Positions 16,238-25,015 are shown, numbered from the stretch's first letter. The stretch: 64,000 nucleotides of DNA from Nocardioides sp. HDW12B (GCF_011299595.1 NZ_CP049867.1:1240001-1304000); one strand, 5' to 3'. Numbers and translations are program-made. Notes: generated by a model from the sequence alone, not told the origin.

Positions 16238-17226
16238 GCGAGAGCACGCCGAGCAGCAACCCCGGGCAGCCCCCCGACACCGCGGGCACCGCGGGCACAG
16301 CGCTGGGCGCCCTCGAGCGCCGTGCGGCTCCGGCCGCGGTGTTCGGCGCCGACGCGCACATCGCCTGCGACAACCTGGTGCGCATCTACCGCACCGAGAG
16401 CGTCGAGGTGGTGGCGCTGCAGGGTCTCGACCTGCTGGTCGACCGGGGCGAGCTGGTGGCGATCATCGGCGCCTCGGGCAGCGGCAAGTCCACGCTGCTG
16501 ACGATCCTGTCCGGTCTCGACACCCCGACCGCGGGACTGGCGCGGGTCGCCGACCAGGACCTGTTGGCGATGTCGCCGTCCCAGCGGCTGCGCTACCGCC
16601 GCGAGGTGGTCGGCTTCGTGTGGCAGCGCACCTCGTCCAACCTCCTGCCCTACCTCACGGTCGCGGAGAACGTCGCGCTGCCGCTGGTCGCGTCCCGCTC
16701 GCCGCGGCGCGAGCGCGCGAGCCGGGTCACGGAGCTGCTGGACCTGCTCGACGTCGGCGACCTCGCCGACCGGCGCCCGGCCCAGCTGTCGGGAGGCCAG
16801 CAGCAGCGCGCGGCGATCGCGGTCGCGCTGGCCAACCGACCCGAGGTGCTGCTCGCCGACGAGCCGACCGGCGAGCTGGACACCCACAGCTCCTGGCAGG
16901 TGTTCGCCGCGCTCCAGACTGCCAACCGGGAGCTGGGCGTCACCGTCGTGGTCGTCACCCACGACGCCTCGGTCTCCGAGCACGTCCAGCGCACGGTCGG
17001 CATCCGCGACGGCCGCACCTCCAGCGAGGTGCTGCGCCACACCGAGGAGGGCGCGGACGGCCACGAGGTCGTGGCCCAGGAGTACGCCGTGCTCGACCGG
17101 GTCGGTCGTCTGCAGCTGCCGCACGACTTCACCTCGGCTCTGGCCATGGACCGGCGGGTGCGGCTCGAGCTCGAGCAGGACCACATCGGGGTGTGGCCGG
17201 ACCGGCAGCGCGAGGGGGAGCGATGA
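16234..17226 (+). CDS. ABC transporter ATP-binding protein (MacB/LolD type)
   Basis: A 330-residue ATPase with a roughly 40-residue low-complexity N-terminus and an unusually long C-terminal tail after the nucleotide-binding domain. The Walker A motif GASGSGKST is near residue 80, the signature LSGGQQQR near 190 and Walker B VLLADEPTGELD near 210, followed by the H-loop TVVVVTHD. The roughly 70-residue tail includes LEQDHIGVWPDRQ and could contact a permease or regulate the complex. GTG at 16234 overlaps the permease stop (GTGA). It is one of two ATPases in the operon, consistent with a heterodimeric exporter. Confidence 0.93.
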   Translation: MSESTPSSNPGQPPDTAGTAGTALGALERRAAPAAVFGADAHIACDNLVRIYRTESVEVVALQGLDLLVDRGELVAIIGASGSGKSTLLTILSGLDTPTAGLARVADQDLLAMSPSQRLRYRREVVGFVWQRTSSNLLPYLTVAENVALPLVASRSPRRERASRVTELLDLLDVGDLADRRPAQLSGGQQQRAAIAVALANRPEVLLADEPTGELDTHSSWQVFAALQTANRELGVTVVVVTHDASVSEHVQRTVGIRDGRTSSEVLRHTEEGADGHEVVAQEYAVLDRVGRLQLPHDFTSALAMDRRVRLELEQDHIGVWPDRQREGER

Positions 17227-17945
17227 GCGAGCAGCCGCCGGGCGGACACCCGGCCACGATGGTGCAGGTCAGCGGGCTGACCAAGCGGTTCGGCCGCGGC
17301 GACGCGGCGGTCACCGCGCTCGACGGCGTCGAGCTGAGCGTGCCGCGGGGCGGCCTGGTCGCCCTCACCGGCCGGTCGGGCTCGGGCAAGACCACGCTGC
17401 TGCACTGCATCGGGGGCCTGGAGCGGCCCGACGAGGGGAGCGTGGTCGTCGACGGCACGGAGGTGACCGGACTCGACGAGGACGGGCTGCTCGCCCTGCG
17501 ACGTGACCACGTCGGCTTCGTGTTCCAGACCTTCGCGCTGGTGCCGATCCTCACCGCCCGCGAGAACGTCGGCGTACCGCTGCGGCTGAGCCGGACCCCG
17601 GCCGCCGAGCGTGAGCAGCAGGTCGAGCGGCTGCTCCGCCTCGTCGGGCTGGCCGACCACGCCGAGCAGCGACCCGGTGAGCTGTCGGGCGGGCAGCAGC
17701 AGCGGGTCGCGGTCGCCCGCGCGCTCGCCGGGCGCCCCAGCCTGCTGCTGGCCGACGAGCCGACCGGGCAGCTGGACTCCGCCACCGGACGAGCCGTGAT
17801 GGAGCTGCTGCGCGCGATCGTGGCCAGCGAGGGCGTCACGGCCGTGGTCGCCACCCACGACCCCGGCCTCATCGACGTCGCCGACGCCGTGCACGAGCTG
17901 CGCGACGGCCGGCTGGTCGACCCGGCCGCCGCGACTCCCGTGTGA
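17223..17945 (+). CDS. ABC transporter ATP-binding protein (MacB/LolD type)
   Basis: A compact 240-residue ATPase ending the exporter operon. Walker A is GRSGSGKTT near residue 52, the Q-loop is in FVFQTFAL, the signature LSGGQQQRVAVARAL is near 155, Walker B LLLADEPTGQLD is near 178 and the H-loop is in VVATHDP. ATG at 17223 overlaps the previous stop (ATGA). It lacks the long C-terminal tail of its partner and resembles LolD-type subunits in length. The next gene (NIF3) has its own promoter. Confidence 0.94.
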   Translation: MSEQPPGGHPATMVQVSGLTKRFGRGDAAVTALDGVELSVPRGGLVALTGRSGSGKTTLLHCIGGLERPDEGSVVVDGTEVTGLDEDGLLALRRDHVGFVFQTFALVPILTARENVGVPLRLSRTPAAEREQQVERLLRLVGLADHAEQRPGELSGGQQQRVAVARALAGRPSLLLADEPTGQLDSATGRAVMELLRAIVASEGVTAVVATHDPGLIDVADAVHELRDGRLVDPAAATPV

Positions 17946-17989
17946 GGCGACCGGGAACCGGTCCGGTCCGACCCTGCGCCTGCCGCCAC

Positions 17990-17995
17990 TAGGCT
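17990..17995 (+). promoter_or_regulatory. -10 box (TAGGCT) of the NIF3 gene, leaderless arrangement
   Basis: TAGGCT ends 7 nt before the ATG at 18003, so transcription would begin at or beside the start codon. The same spacing recurs at many genes in this window. Confidence 0.55.
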
Positions 17996-18002
17996 GCGCG
18001 TC

Positions 18003-19163
18003 ATGCGTCTGGCCGAGATCGTCGCGCTGCTCGATGACTGGTACGACCCCGCCTGGGCCGAGCCCTGGGACGCCGTCGGCCTGGTCTGCGGCGACCCCGG
18101 CGACGAGGTCCGCTCCGTGCTGTTCGCGATCGACCCGGTCGAGACCGTGGTCGACGAGGCGCTCGAGCTCGGCGTCGACCTGCTGGTCGTCCACCACCCG
18201 CTGCTGCTGAGCGGGGTCTCCTCGGTCGCGGCGACGACGGCGAAGGGCCGGGTGGTGCACCGGCTGCTGCGGGGTGGCGTCGCGCTGCTCACGGCGCACA
18301 CCAACGCCGACGTCCCCGCCGACGGCGTCAACGCCTCCATCGCCGACGCCCTCGGCCTGGTGGACGCGACCGTCCTCGAGCCGACCGACGCCGGCGCGCA
18401 CGGCCTCGACAAGCTGGTCGCGTTCGTGCCGACCGAGCACGCGGACGCCGTCCGGGCGGCGCTGGTCGAGGCCGGGGCCGGTGCGCTCGGCGCCTACGAC
18501 TCCTGCACCTTCTCGACGCCGGGGGAGGGCCGCTTCCGGCCCCTCGACGGAGCGGACCCGGCGGTCGGCCGGGTCGGCGAGGTCGAGGTGGTGAGCGAGG
18601 TCCGCGTCGAGACGCTCTACCCGCGGGCCGAGCGCGCCGCGGTGGTGGCCGCGCTCCGGGCCGCCCACCCCTACGAGGAGCCGGCCTTCGACCTGCTCGA
18701 GCTCGCCGACGTCCCGGGCGGTCCGGTCACCGGTGGTGCACCCGCGTCGGTCCGGGGGCACGGCCGGGTCGGGGAGCTGGCCGAGCCGGTGACCCTGCGC
18801 GGCTTCGCCGACCTCGTCGCCCGGGTGCTGCCCGCGACCGCCCACGGCGTACGCGTCGCCGGGGACCCCGAGCGCGAGGTGCGCCGCGTCGCGGTCCTCG
18901 CCGGGTCGGGGGAGTCGCTGCTCGAGGCGGCCCGCGCGGCCGGCGCCGACGTCGTGCTGACCTCCGACCTCAAGCACCACCGGGCCGGCGAGCTCCTCGC
19001 CGACGGAGGTCCGGCCCTGGTCGACGTCGCGCACTGGGCCGCGGAGTGGACCTGGCTGCCCGTGGTGGCCGACAAGGTCGCCCGCGCCACCGCCGCGGCG
19101 GGGACTACGGTGGAGACCCACGTCAGCCGCCGGGTCACCGACCCGTGGACGTTCCGCGTCTGA
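18003..19163 (+). CDS. NIF3-like dinuclear metal-centre hexameric protein
   Basis: A 386-residue member of the NIF3/DUF34 family. These are widespread toroidal proteins with a two-metal site and no firmly established reaction; GTP cyclohydrolase-like or metal-chaperone roles have been proposed. Metal ligands are visible in VVHHPLLLSG near residue 65, TAHTNADVP near 98 and the C-terminal DLKHHRAGEL and DVAHWAAEW. The middle insertion (about 135-240, including HPYEEPAFDL) is the PII/CutA-like domain seen in the longer bacterial forms. ATG at 18003 follows the -10 box TAGGCT by 7 nt. It is followed by the zinc-ribbon and RNase H genes, the same order as in mycobacteria. Confidence 0.93.
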   Translation: MRLAEIVALLDDWYDPAWAEPWDAVGLVCGDPGDEVRSVLFAIDPVETVVDEALELGVDLLVVHHPLLLSGVSSVAATTAKGRVVHRLLRGGVALLTAHTNADVPADGVNASIADALGLVDATVLEPTDAGAHGLDKLVAFVPTEHADAVRAALVEAGAGALGAYDSCTFSTPGEGRFRPLDGADPAVGRVGEVEVVSEVRVETLYPRAERAAVVAALRAAHPYEEPAFDLLELADVPGGPVTGGAPASVRGHGRVGELAEPVTLRGFADLVARVLPATAHGVRVAGDPEREVRRVAVLAGSGESLLEAARAAGADVVLTSDLKHHRAGELLADGGPALVDVAHWAAEWTWLPVVADKVARATAAAGTTVETHVSRRVTDPWTFRV

Positions 19164-19249
19164 GGCGAGCACCGCCCCCGTTTCCCCCGCATCCCCCGCA
19201 GCCCCCGCAGCACCGCACCGACCGAGAACAGCGCACCGAGGAGCCCGTC

Positions 19250-19996
19250 CTGAAAGCCGACCCGTCCGCCCAGCTGAAGCTCCTCGACGTCCAGGAGCTC
19301 GACAGCCGCCTCGACGCCCTGCGCCACCAGGCCTCCCACCCGCCGGAGGGGCCGGTCCTGCGTGACCTCGAGAGCAGCCGGGCGGCGCTGCGCGACCAGG
19401 CCGCGGACCTGCAGATCCAGGTCGACGACCTCACCCGGGCACAGCGCAAGGCCGACGACGACGTCGAGCAGGTCAAGGGCCGGAAGGTCCGCGACCAGAA
19501 GCGCCTCGACTCCGGCCAGGTCACCAACCCCAAGGACCTCGAGCGGCTGCAGCACGAGCTGGTCTCGCTGGACCGCCGCATCGGCGAGCTCGAGGACACC
19601 GAGCTCGAGATCATGGCCCACCTCGAGGACGCCCAGCGCGACCTCGCCGAGGTGCAGGCCCACCTGGTCGAGCAGGACGCCAAGGCCCAGGAGCTGGACG
19701 CCACCCGCCTCGAGCGGCTGGGCGGCCTGCGGGCCGAGGGAGGCGAGGTCGTCGCCCGCCGCAAGGAGGTCGCGGCGACGCTGCCCGCCGACCTGCTCGC
19801 GCTCTACGAGCGCCTGCGTGAGCAGAAGAACGGGGTCGGCGCCGCACTCCTGCGCCAGCGCCGCTGCGGCGGGTGCAGCCTGGAGCTCAACAGCGGCGAC
19901 CTCGCCGTGGTCTCCAAGCAGCCGGCCGACGACGTCGTCCGCTGCGAGGAGTGCGGCCGCATCCTGGTGCGCACCGAGGAGTCCGGGCTCCGATGA
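19250..19996 (+). CDS. C4-type zinc-ribbon coiled-coil protein, CTG start
   Basis: A 248-residue protein with a long helical coiled-coil domain (about 1-190, rich in Glu, Arg, Leu and Asp) and a C-terminal zinc ribbon. The ribbon has CGGC near residue 205 and CEEC about 24 residues later. The family (Rv2229c-like) is conserved between NIF3 and RNase H/CobC genes in actinobacteria and is thought to bind nucleic acid. The start is unusual. The conserved N-terminus LKADPSAQLKLLD begins at CTG 19250, with GAGGAG 6 nt before it. The only in-frame GTG upstream (19142) lies inside the NIF3 gene, and the first internal ATG would delete about half of the coiled coil. Its stop overlaps the next ATG. 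Confidence 0.88.
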   Translation: MKADPSAQLKLLDVQELDSRLDALRHQASHPPEGPVLRDLESSRAALRDQAADLQIQVDDLTRAQRKADDDVEQVKGRKVRDQKRLDSGQVTNPKDLERLQHELVSLDRRIGELEDTELEIMAHLEDAQRDLAEVQAHLVEQDAKAQELDATRLERLGGLRAEGGEVVARRKEVAATLPADLLALYERLREQKNGVGAALLRQRRCGGCSLELNSGDLAVVSKQPADDVVRCEECGRILVRTEESGLR

Positions 19997-21255
19997 CGTC
20001 CGGTCCCGGTGACGCGGACGGTCGCTCCGGGCACCCCGGGCCGGCCCGGGTGGTCGCCGAGGCCGACGGCGGCTCGCGCGGCAACCCCGGCAGCGCGGCG
20101 TACGGCGCGGTGCTCAAGGACGCCGCGACGGGCGGACTGATCGCCGAGCGGGGCGAGCGCATCGGCGTCGCGACCAACAACGTCGCGGAGTACCGCGGCC
20201 TCATCGCCGCCCTCGAGCTCTACAACGCCCACGCCGAGGGGGCCGAGCTCGAGGTCCGCATGGACTCCAAGCTGGTCGTCGAGCAGATGTCGGGCCGCTG
20301 GAAGATCAAGCACCCGGACATGCGTCCGCTGGCGGAGCGGGCCCGCTCGCTCGCGCCCGCCGGCACGACGTACACCTGGATCCCGCGGGGGGAGAACGTC
20401 CACGCCGACCGGCTGGCCAACGAGGCCCTCGACGGCCCCCTCGGCGTGGTCGTCGGGGAGGCGCCGACGGCGCGTGACGCCGCGCAGGACGCCGAGGTCA
20501 CCGAGACCGCTGTGGCCCGCACCGACGAGGTCGACCCCGACCACGCCGAGCCGGTGCCGACGCCGCCGTGGGAGCAGGGTGCTCCGACGGTGCTCGTGCT
20601 CGTCCGCCACGGCGAGACCGACGACACCAGCGCCCGCCTCTTCAGCGGCCACTCGGGCCGCGACCCCGAGCTCAACGCGCTCGGTCGCGCCCACGTCGCC
20701 GCGGCCGCGTCCTGGCTCGCCCCGCTGTTCGAGGAGCCACCCGTCGTGCTCACCTCGCCGCTGCGGCGGACCCGGGAGACAGCGGCCGTGCTCGTCGAGG
20801 CGATCTCGCGCGAGCTGGGAGCAGGCGCGGACCTGGAGGCGGTCGTCGACGACGGGCTGGTCGAGGCGGGCTTCGGGACCTGGGAGGGCCTGACCTACAC
20901 GCAGGTGCTCGAGCGCGACGCGGAGCTCTTCACCGCCTGGCTGGGCGACCCCGACCGGCGCGCGGGCACGACGGGCGACTCGATGAACGGCATGGCCGAG
21001 CGCATGCGCGTCGTGCGCGACCGCCTGCTCGAGACCTACGCCGCCCGGGTCGTGGTGGCCGCCACCCACCTGACGCCGATCAAGATGCTGGTGAGCGAGG
21101 TGCTCGGGCTGCCGATGGAGTCGGTGTTCAAGACCGAGATCTCGCCGGCGTCGGTGACGGTGCTGGCGTGGTACCCCGACGGGCGTGCGGTCGTGCGGCT
21201 GCTCAACGGTCGCCCGGGCGGCCCGGCGCTGGGCACCGGCGCCGGCGTCGGCTGA
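19993..21255 (+). CDS. Bifunctional RNase H / acid phosphatase (CobC-like)
   Basis: A 420-residue fusion. The N-terminal RNase HI domain (about 18-150) has the catalytic carboxylates in EADGGSRGNPG, NNVAEYRGLIAALE, VRMDSKLVVEQ and NVHADRLANEA, and should cut RNA in RNA-DNA hybrids. After an acidic linker, a histidine-phosphatase domain (about 195-410) begins LVRHGETDD and ends with the second histidine in ATHLTPIKMLV. This is the alpha-ribazole phosphatase (CobC) family. The same fusion exists as Rv2228c in mycobacteria. ATG at 19993 overlaps the zinc-ribbon gene stop (ATGA), so the two are coupled. Confidence 0.95.
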   Translation: MTSGPGDADGRSGHPGPARVVAEADGGSRGNPGSAAYGAVLKDAATGGLIAERGERIGVATNNVAEYRGLIAALELYNAHAEGAELEVRMDSKLVVEQMSGRWKIKHPDMRPLAERARSLAPAGTTYTWIPRGENVHADRLANEALDGPLGVVVGEAPTARDAAQDAEVTETAVARTDEVDPDHAEPVPTPPWEQGAPTVLVLVRHGETDDTSARLFSGHSGRDPELNALGRAHVAAAASWLAPLFEEPPVVLTSPLRRTRETAAVLVEAISRELGAGADLEAVVDDGLVEAGFGTWEGLTYTQVLERDAELFTAWLGDPDRRAGTTGDSMNGMAERMRVVRDRLLETYAARVVVAATHLTPIKMLVSEVLGLPMESVFKTEISPASVTVLAWYPDGRAVVRLLNGRPGGPALGTGAGVG

Positions 21256-21284
21256 GGCCTCGCCGGTCCTCTGCGCGCCGCGGG

Positions 21285-22049
21285 TCAGAGGTCGGTGACG
21301 ACCACGTCGAGGCGTGATCCGTCGGCCTCCACGACCCACCCGAGGTCGCGCAGCTGCTCGGCGAAGCGCGCCGCCGTGCCCACGCTGCTGCCGTCCTGCA
21401 GCAGGGCCCGCACGATGCGGCCCTTGGTGGCCTTGTTGAAGTGGCTGACCACCGACCGCTTGCCGCCCTGCTCGTGCATCACCCGGACGGAGACGACGCC
21501 GCGGTCGCCCGACGCGGGACGCCAGAACGGCACGTAGGAGCCCGAGCGCAGGTCGACCACCAGCCCCTTGCCGCGCGCCTCGTCCACCGCGGGCGCGAGG
21601 TGGCGGCGCCAGTGCGCGCTCACGGTCCCCAGCGCCGGCAGGGTGACCTGCGGGGACAGCCGGTACGCCGGGATCCGGTCGCCGGGGCGCACGAGGCCGA
21701 AGACGCACGAGGTGACCGCCACCCACGCCGTGGCCCGTCGTCGGGCGGCAGTCTCGAGGGAGGCGAGGTCGAGGGCCTCGTAGAGCACCCCGGTGTAGAC
21801 GGCGTCGGCGCGTGCCGTCGGTGCCGACTCCAGGGCGGCGTCGGCCTCCACCAGGTCGGTCTGGGTCGGCCCCAGCCCGAGCGTCCGGGCTGCTTCGGCC
21901 GGCGGGCGCGTCGAGCAGAGGTCGACGAGGGCGTCGATCGCCGTCCTCCGGGCGTCGGTGAGCACCGGGAACGACAGCCCGTCGAGGGCCAGCGGCTTGC
22001 CGCGGCGGGGGGAGGACTTGCCCTCCGACGGCGGCAGCAGGATCAGCAC
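21285..22049 (-). CDS. yaaA: YaaA-family peroxide stress protein (DUF328/UPF0246)
   Basis: A 254-residue member of the YaaA family, DNA-binding proteins that in E. coli lower free iron during peroxide stress. The start VLILLPPSEGKSSP, the middle AAYRRRATAW-like region and the C-terminal SHFNKATKGRIVRALL are family hallmarks. GTG at 22049 is chosen over GTG at 22058 because a -10 box (TAGGGT on the minus strand, 22062-22057) ends 7 nt before 22049 and would remove the upstream codon from the mRNA. It is divergent from the RNB ribonuclease and shares a symmetric promoter core with it. Confidence 0.88.
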   Translation of the reverse strand: MLILLPPSEGKSSPRRGKPLALDGLSFPVLTDARRTAIDALVDLCSTRPPAEAARTLGLGPTQTDLVEADAALESAPTARADAVYTGVLYEALDLASLETAARRRATAWVAVTSCVFGLVRPGDRIPAYRLSPQVTLPALGTVSAHWRRHLAPAVDEARGKGLVVDLRSGSYVPFWRPASGDRGVVSVRVMHEQGGKRSVVSHFNKATKGRIVRALLQDGSSVGTAARFAEQLRDLGWVVEADGSRLDVVVTDL

Positions 22050-22056
22050 GGCGCCC

Positions 22057-22066
22057 ACCCTAGGGT
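22057..22066. promoter_or_regulatory. Symmetric -10 box shared by yaaA and the RNB gene
   Basis: ACCCTAGGGT is a perfect palindrome that reads TAGGGT on both strands. The minus-strand copy sits 7 nt before the yaaA GTG, and the plus-strand copy would start a transcript about 40 nt before the RNB start. Similar shared boxes lie at 31621-31630 and 46643-46652. Confidence 0.6.
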
Positions 22067-22110
22067 GAGGGGGTCGTCCCCCGGTCCCGGGGGCGGGGAG
22101 GGAGCCGAGC

Positions 22111-23589
22111 GTGCCCAGACGCGTCGTACACGTGACCACGAGCGGGCTGGAGGCCGACGGCGAGCTGCTGCGCCGCGGCATCGAGGCCCTCCAGGACGAG
22201 CTCGGCGTGACGCCGGAGTTCCCCGCCGAGGTGGACGCCGAGGCGGAGGCCTCCGCCGCCGCCCCGCGGCTCCCGCAGCTCGACCGCACCGACCTGCCCT
22301 TCGTCACGATCGACCCCGAGACGGCGCGCGACCTCGACCAGGCGCTCCACCTCGAGCGCGACGGCGGCGGGTACGTCGTCCACTACGCGATCGCCGACGT
22401 GGCCGCCTTCGTCGACCCCGGTGGTGCCGTCGACCGTGAGGCGCACCGACGCGGCGAGACGCTCTACGGCCTCGACGCCAAGGTGCCGCTCCACCCGAAG
22501 GCGATCTCCGAGGCCGCCGCCTCGCTGCTGCCCGACGGGCCCCGGCCCGCGCTGCTGTGGACGCTGCGTCTCGATGCCACCGGCGAGCTCACCGACGTCG
22601 CCGTCGAGCGGGCGCTGGTGCGCAGCCGCGCGAAGCTGTCCTACGCGGGCGTGCAGGCCGACCTCGACGCCGGCACCGCCGAGCCCGTCTTCCAGCTGCT
22701 GCGTGAGGTCGGCGAGCTGCGGCTCGCCCTCGAGGTCGCCCGCGGCGGGGTGAGCCTGCCGCTGCCGGACCAGGAGGTCACCCAGGTCGACGGCCGCTGG
22801 GAGCTGTCGTTCCGCACGCCGCTGCCCGTGGAGGGCTGGAACGCCCAGATCTCGCTGCTCACCGGGATGGCCGCCGCCCGGATCATGGGGGAGGCAGGGG
22901 TCGGTGTGCTGCGCACGCTCGCCCCGGCGGACCCGCGTGACGTGGAGCGGCTGCGGCGCGTGGCGCAGGGGCTCGGCGTGGACTGGCCGGCCGGGGAGGC
23001 CTACCCCGACTTCATCCGACGCCTCGACGCCTCGACGGCCGCGGAGGCGGCGATGCTCGACGCCAGCACGGTCCTGCTGCGTGGCTCCGGCTACGTCACC
23101 TTCACCGACGGGCTCCCCGAGCAGCCGACGCACGCCGCGATCGCGTCGACGTACTCCCACGTGACGGCGCCGCTGCGGCGCCTCGTGGACCGGTACGCCG
23201 GGGAGGTGTGCGTCGCGCTGTCGGCCGGGGAGCCGGTGCCCGGCTGGGTGCTCGCGGAGCTCGAGGCGCTGCCCACCACGATGCGGGAGTCCACGCGCCG
23301 CGCCAACGCCTACGAGCGGGCCGTCCTCGACCTGGTCGAGGCCGCGGTGCTGCGTGACCGGGTGGGGGAGGACTTCGCCGCCATGCTCGTCGACGTCGAC
23401 GACCGCAAGCCGACCCGGGGCGACGTGGTGCTGCGGGACCCGGCCGTCGAGGCGACGGTCGTGGGGGAGGCGCCGCTGCCGCTCGGGACCGACGTCGTCG
23501 TCCGGCTCACCGAGGCCGACCCGGTCGAGCGACGGGTCGAATTCGCCCTGCGGCGACGACGCGGGGACGGGTCGACCACCATCGGGTGA
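22111..23589 (+). CDS. RNB-domain ribonuclease (RNase II family)
   Basis: A 492-residue exoribonuclease with an RNB catalytic core but little room for the cold-shock and S1 domains of RNase R or RNase II. The active-site loop reads TIDPETARDLDQALHLE near residues 68-84. Three aspartates are present, but the fourth position of the usual DxDD cluster is glutamine. The downstream TYSHVTAPLRRLVDRYA, near residue 350, is the expected RNB signature. GTG at 22111 has GGGAGGGAG upstream. I believe Gln at this position is usual in the actinobacterial subfamily, but I cannot verify it here. It is divergent from yaaA; the sulfotransferase-like gene follows with its own ribosome-binding site. Confidence 0.9.
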   Translation: MPRRVVHVTTSGLEADGELLRRGIEALQDELGVTPEFPAEVDAEAEASAAAPRLPQLDRTDLPFVTIDPETARDLDQALHLERDGGGYVVHYAIADVAAFVDPGGAVDREAHRRGETLYGLDAKVPLHPKAISEAAASLLPDGPRPALLWTLRLDATGELTDVAVERALVRSRAKLSYAGVQADLDAGTAEPVFQLLREVGELRLALEVARGGVSLPLPDQEVTQVDGRWELSFRTPLPVEGWNAQISLLTGMAAARIMGEAGVGVLRTLAPADPRDVERLRRVAQGLGVDWPAGEAYPDFIRRLDASTAAEAAMLDASTVLLRGSGYVTFTDGLPEQPTHAAIASTYSHVTAPLRRLVDRYAGEVCVALSAGEPVPGWVLAELEALPTTMRESTRRANAYERAVLDLVEAAVLRDRVGEDFAAMLVDVDDRKPTRGDVVLRDPAVEATVVGEAPLPLGTDVVVRLTEADPVERRVEFALRRRRGDGSTTIG

Positions 23590-23641
23590 ACACCTGGCGA
23601 CACCCCTCGCCCCCCACGGAGCGGCGTCGCACGCTGGAGAC

Positions 23642-25015
23642 GTGACCTCCTCCCTGACGTCCCCGCAGCCCCTGTCCCGGCATCCCCTGTCCCGGCAGCA
23701 CCGGTCCCTGTCGTCCACCCGGACGTCGCCGGCGACCCCGGTCGTGCACCTGCACATCGGGACGATGAAGACCGGCACGACCTACCTGCAGAGCGTCCTG
23801 ACGCGTCACCGCGAGCAGCTGGCGGAGCAGGGCGTGCTGTTCCCCGGCGAGACCTGGCGCCACCAGGTCCGCGCCGTCCAGGACGTCATGGGCTCGACGC
23901 ACGGCGACCCGACGATCCGGGCGCAGGCAGACGGGGCCTGGCGCGCGCTCACCCGGGAGGTGCTGCGCCACCGCGGCCCGTCCGTGGTGTCGATGGAGTT
24001 CCTCAGCCACGCCGGACCCGAGCAGGCACGCCGGGTGATGAGCTCACTGGGCGAGGCGGAGGTCCACGTCGTCCTCACCGTCCGGGACGCGGCCGGCACG
24101 GTCCCGGCCCAGTGGCAGACGATGGTGAGGAACGGCTCGACGCTGTCGTGGCCCGAGTTCCGCCGCGGCGCCCGGCGAGCCACCGGCCGCCGCGCCCGCC
24201 CCGGCCGCCTCGCCGACCCGGCCGCCGTGAAGTTCCGTCACGCCCAGGACGTCGCGCGAATGCTGGAGGTCTGGCGCCGCTTCGTGCCGGCCGAGCGCAT
24301 CCACGTCGTGACGGTGCCGGACTCCGGAGGTGACCGGTCGCTGCTGTGGCAGCGCTTCAGCGGGGTCGTCGGCCTGGACCCCCGGATCGGGGCGCAGGAC
24401 ACGAGCGTGAACACGTCGCTGGGCTACGCCTCGGCCGAGCTGCTGCGGCTGGTCAACGCGGAGCTGGCCGGGCGCGGGGGCCGCGACGGGTCCTCCGGGA
24501 GTCTCGGAGGGGCGGGGAGGTTCGCCCTGTCGGACTACAACGCGACCGTCCGCGAGGTGCTGGCCGGGCAGGTGCTGGCGGCGCGCAGCGACAGCGAGGC
24601 CCGGCCGCTGCTGGACCGTCGGACGGCCGACTTCGCGCTGGCGTGGAACGCGCGGACCCGCGAGGCCGTGACGTCGACGCGGGCGCACCTCGTCGGCGAC
24701 CTCGCGGACCTGCCGGTGGCTGCAGTCGACCCGTCGCGGGTCGACGACCACCAGCCGCCTCCCTCGTCGGTGCAGCTGCTCGAGGTGGCCGAGGAGTCGG
24801 TGGAGGCCCTGCGCCGTCTCGTCGAGCGCCGGGCCGCACGCGCCGTCCGCCGCGGGGTCGACGTACCGGGTGAGGTGTGGGGCGTGCGGGGTGGACGTGG
24901 TCGCGGAGGTGCGCGGGGCGCGACGGGCGACGCGGTGTCCGAGATCGCCGTGCTGTGCCGTGAGGCGATGGTGCTGCGGAGGTGTCTGCAGGCCTCGCGC
25001 GAGGCCGCTCGCTGA
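23642..25015 (+). CDS. Sulfotransferase-like P-loop protein
   Basis: A 457-residue protein with a disordered Ser/Pro-rich N-terminus of about 35 residues and then VVHLHIGTMKTGTTYLQS. The KTGTTYLQ loop matches the 5'-phosphosulfate-binding loop of PAPS-dependent sulfotransferases. The middle has VVSMEFLSHAG and VLTVRDAAGTVPAQWQ, where the Arg in the VRD stretch resembles the 3'-phosphate-binding region. The C-terminal 120 residues are variable and helical, with a Gly/Arg-rich patch. GTG at 23642 has GGAG 3-4 nt upstream. The acceptor is unknown; actinobacterial homologues often act on surface glycans or lipids. A kinase-like role cannot be excluded from the P-loop alone. Confidence 0.72.
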   Translation: MTSSLTSPQPLSRHPLSRQHRSLSSTRTSPATPVVHLHIGTMKTGTTYLQSVLTRHREQLAEQGVLFPGETWRHQVRAVQDVMGSTHGDPTIRAQADGAWRALTREVLRHRGPSVVSMEFLSHAGPEQARRVMSSLGEAEVHVVLTVRDAAGTVPAQWQTMVRNGSTLSWPEFRRGARRATGRRARPGRLADPAAVKFRHAQDVARMLEVWRRFVPAERIHVVTVPDSGGDRSLLWQRFSGVVGLDPRIGAQDTSVNTSLGYASAELLRLVNAELAGRGGRDGSSGSLGGAGRFALSDYNATVREVLAGQVLAARSDSEARPLLDRRTADFALAWNARTREAVTSTRAHLVGDLADLPVAAVDPSRVDDHQPPPSSVQLLEVAEESVEALRRLVERRAARAVRRGVDVPGEVWGVRGGRGRGGARGATGDAVSEIAVLCREAMVLRRCLQASREAAR

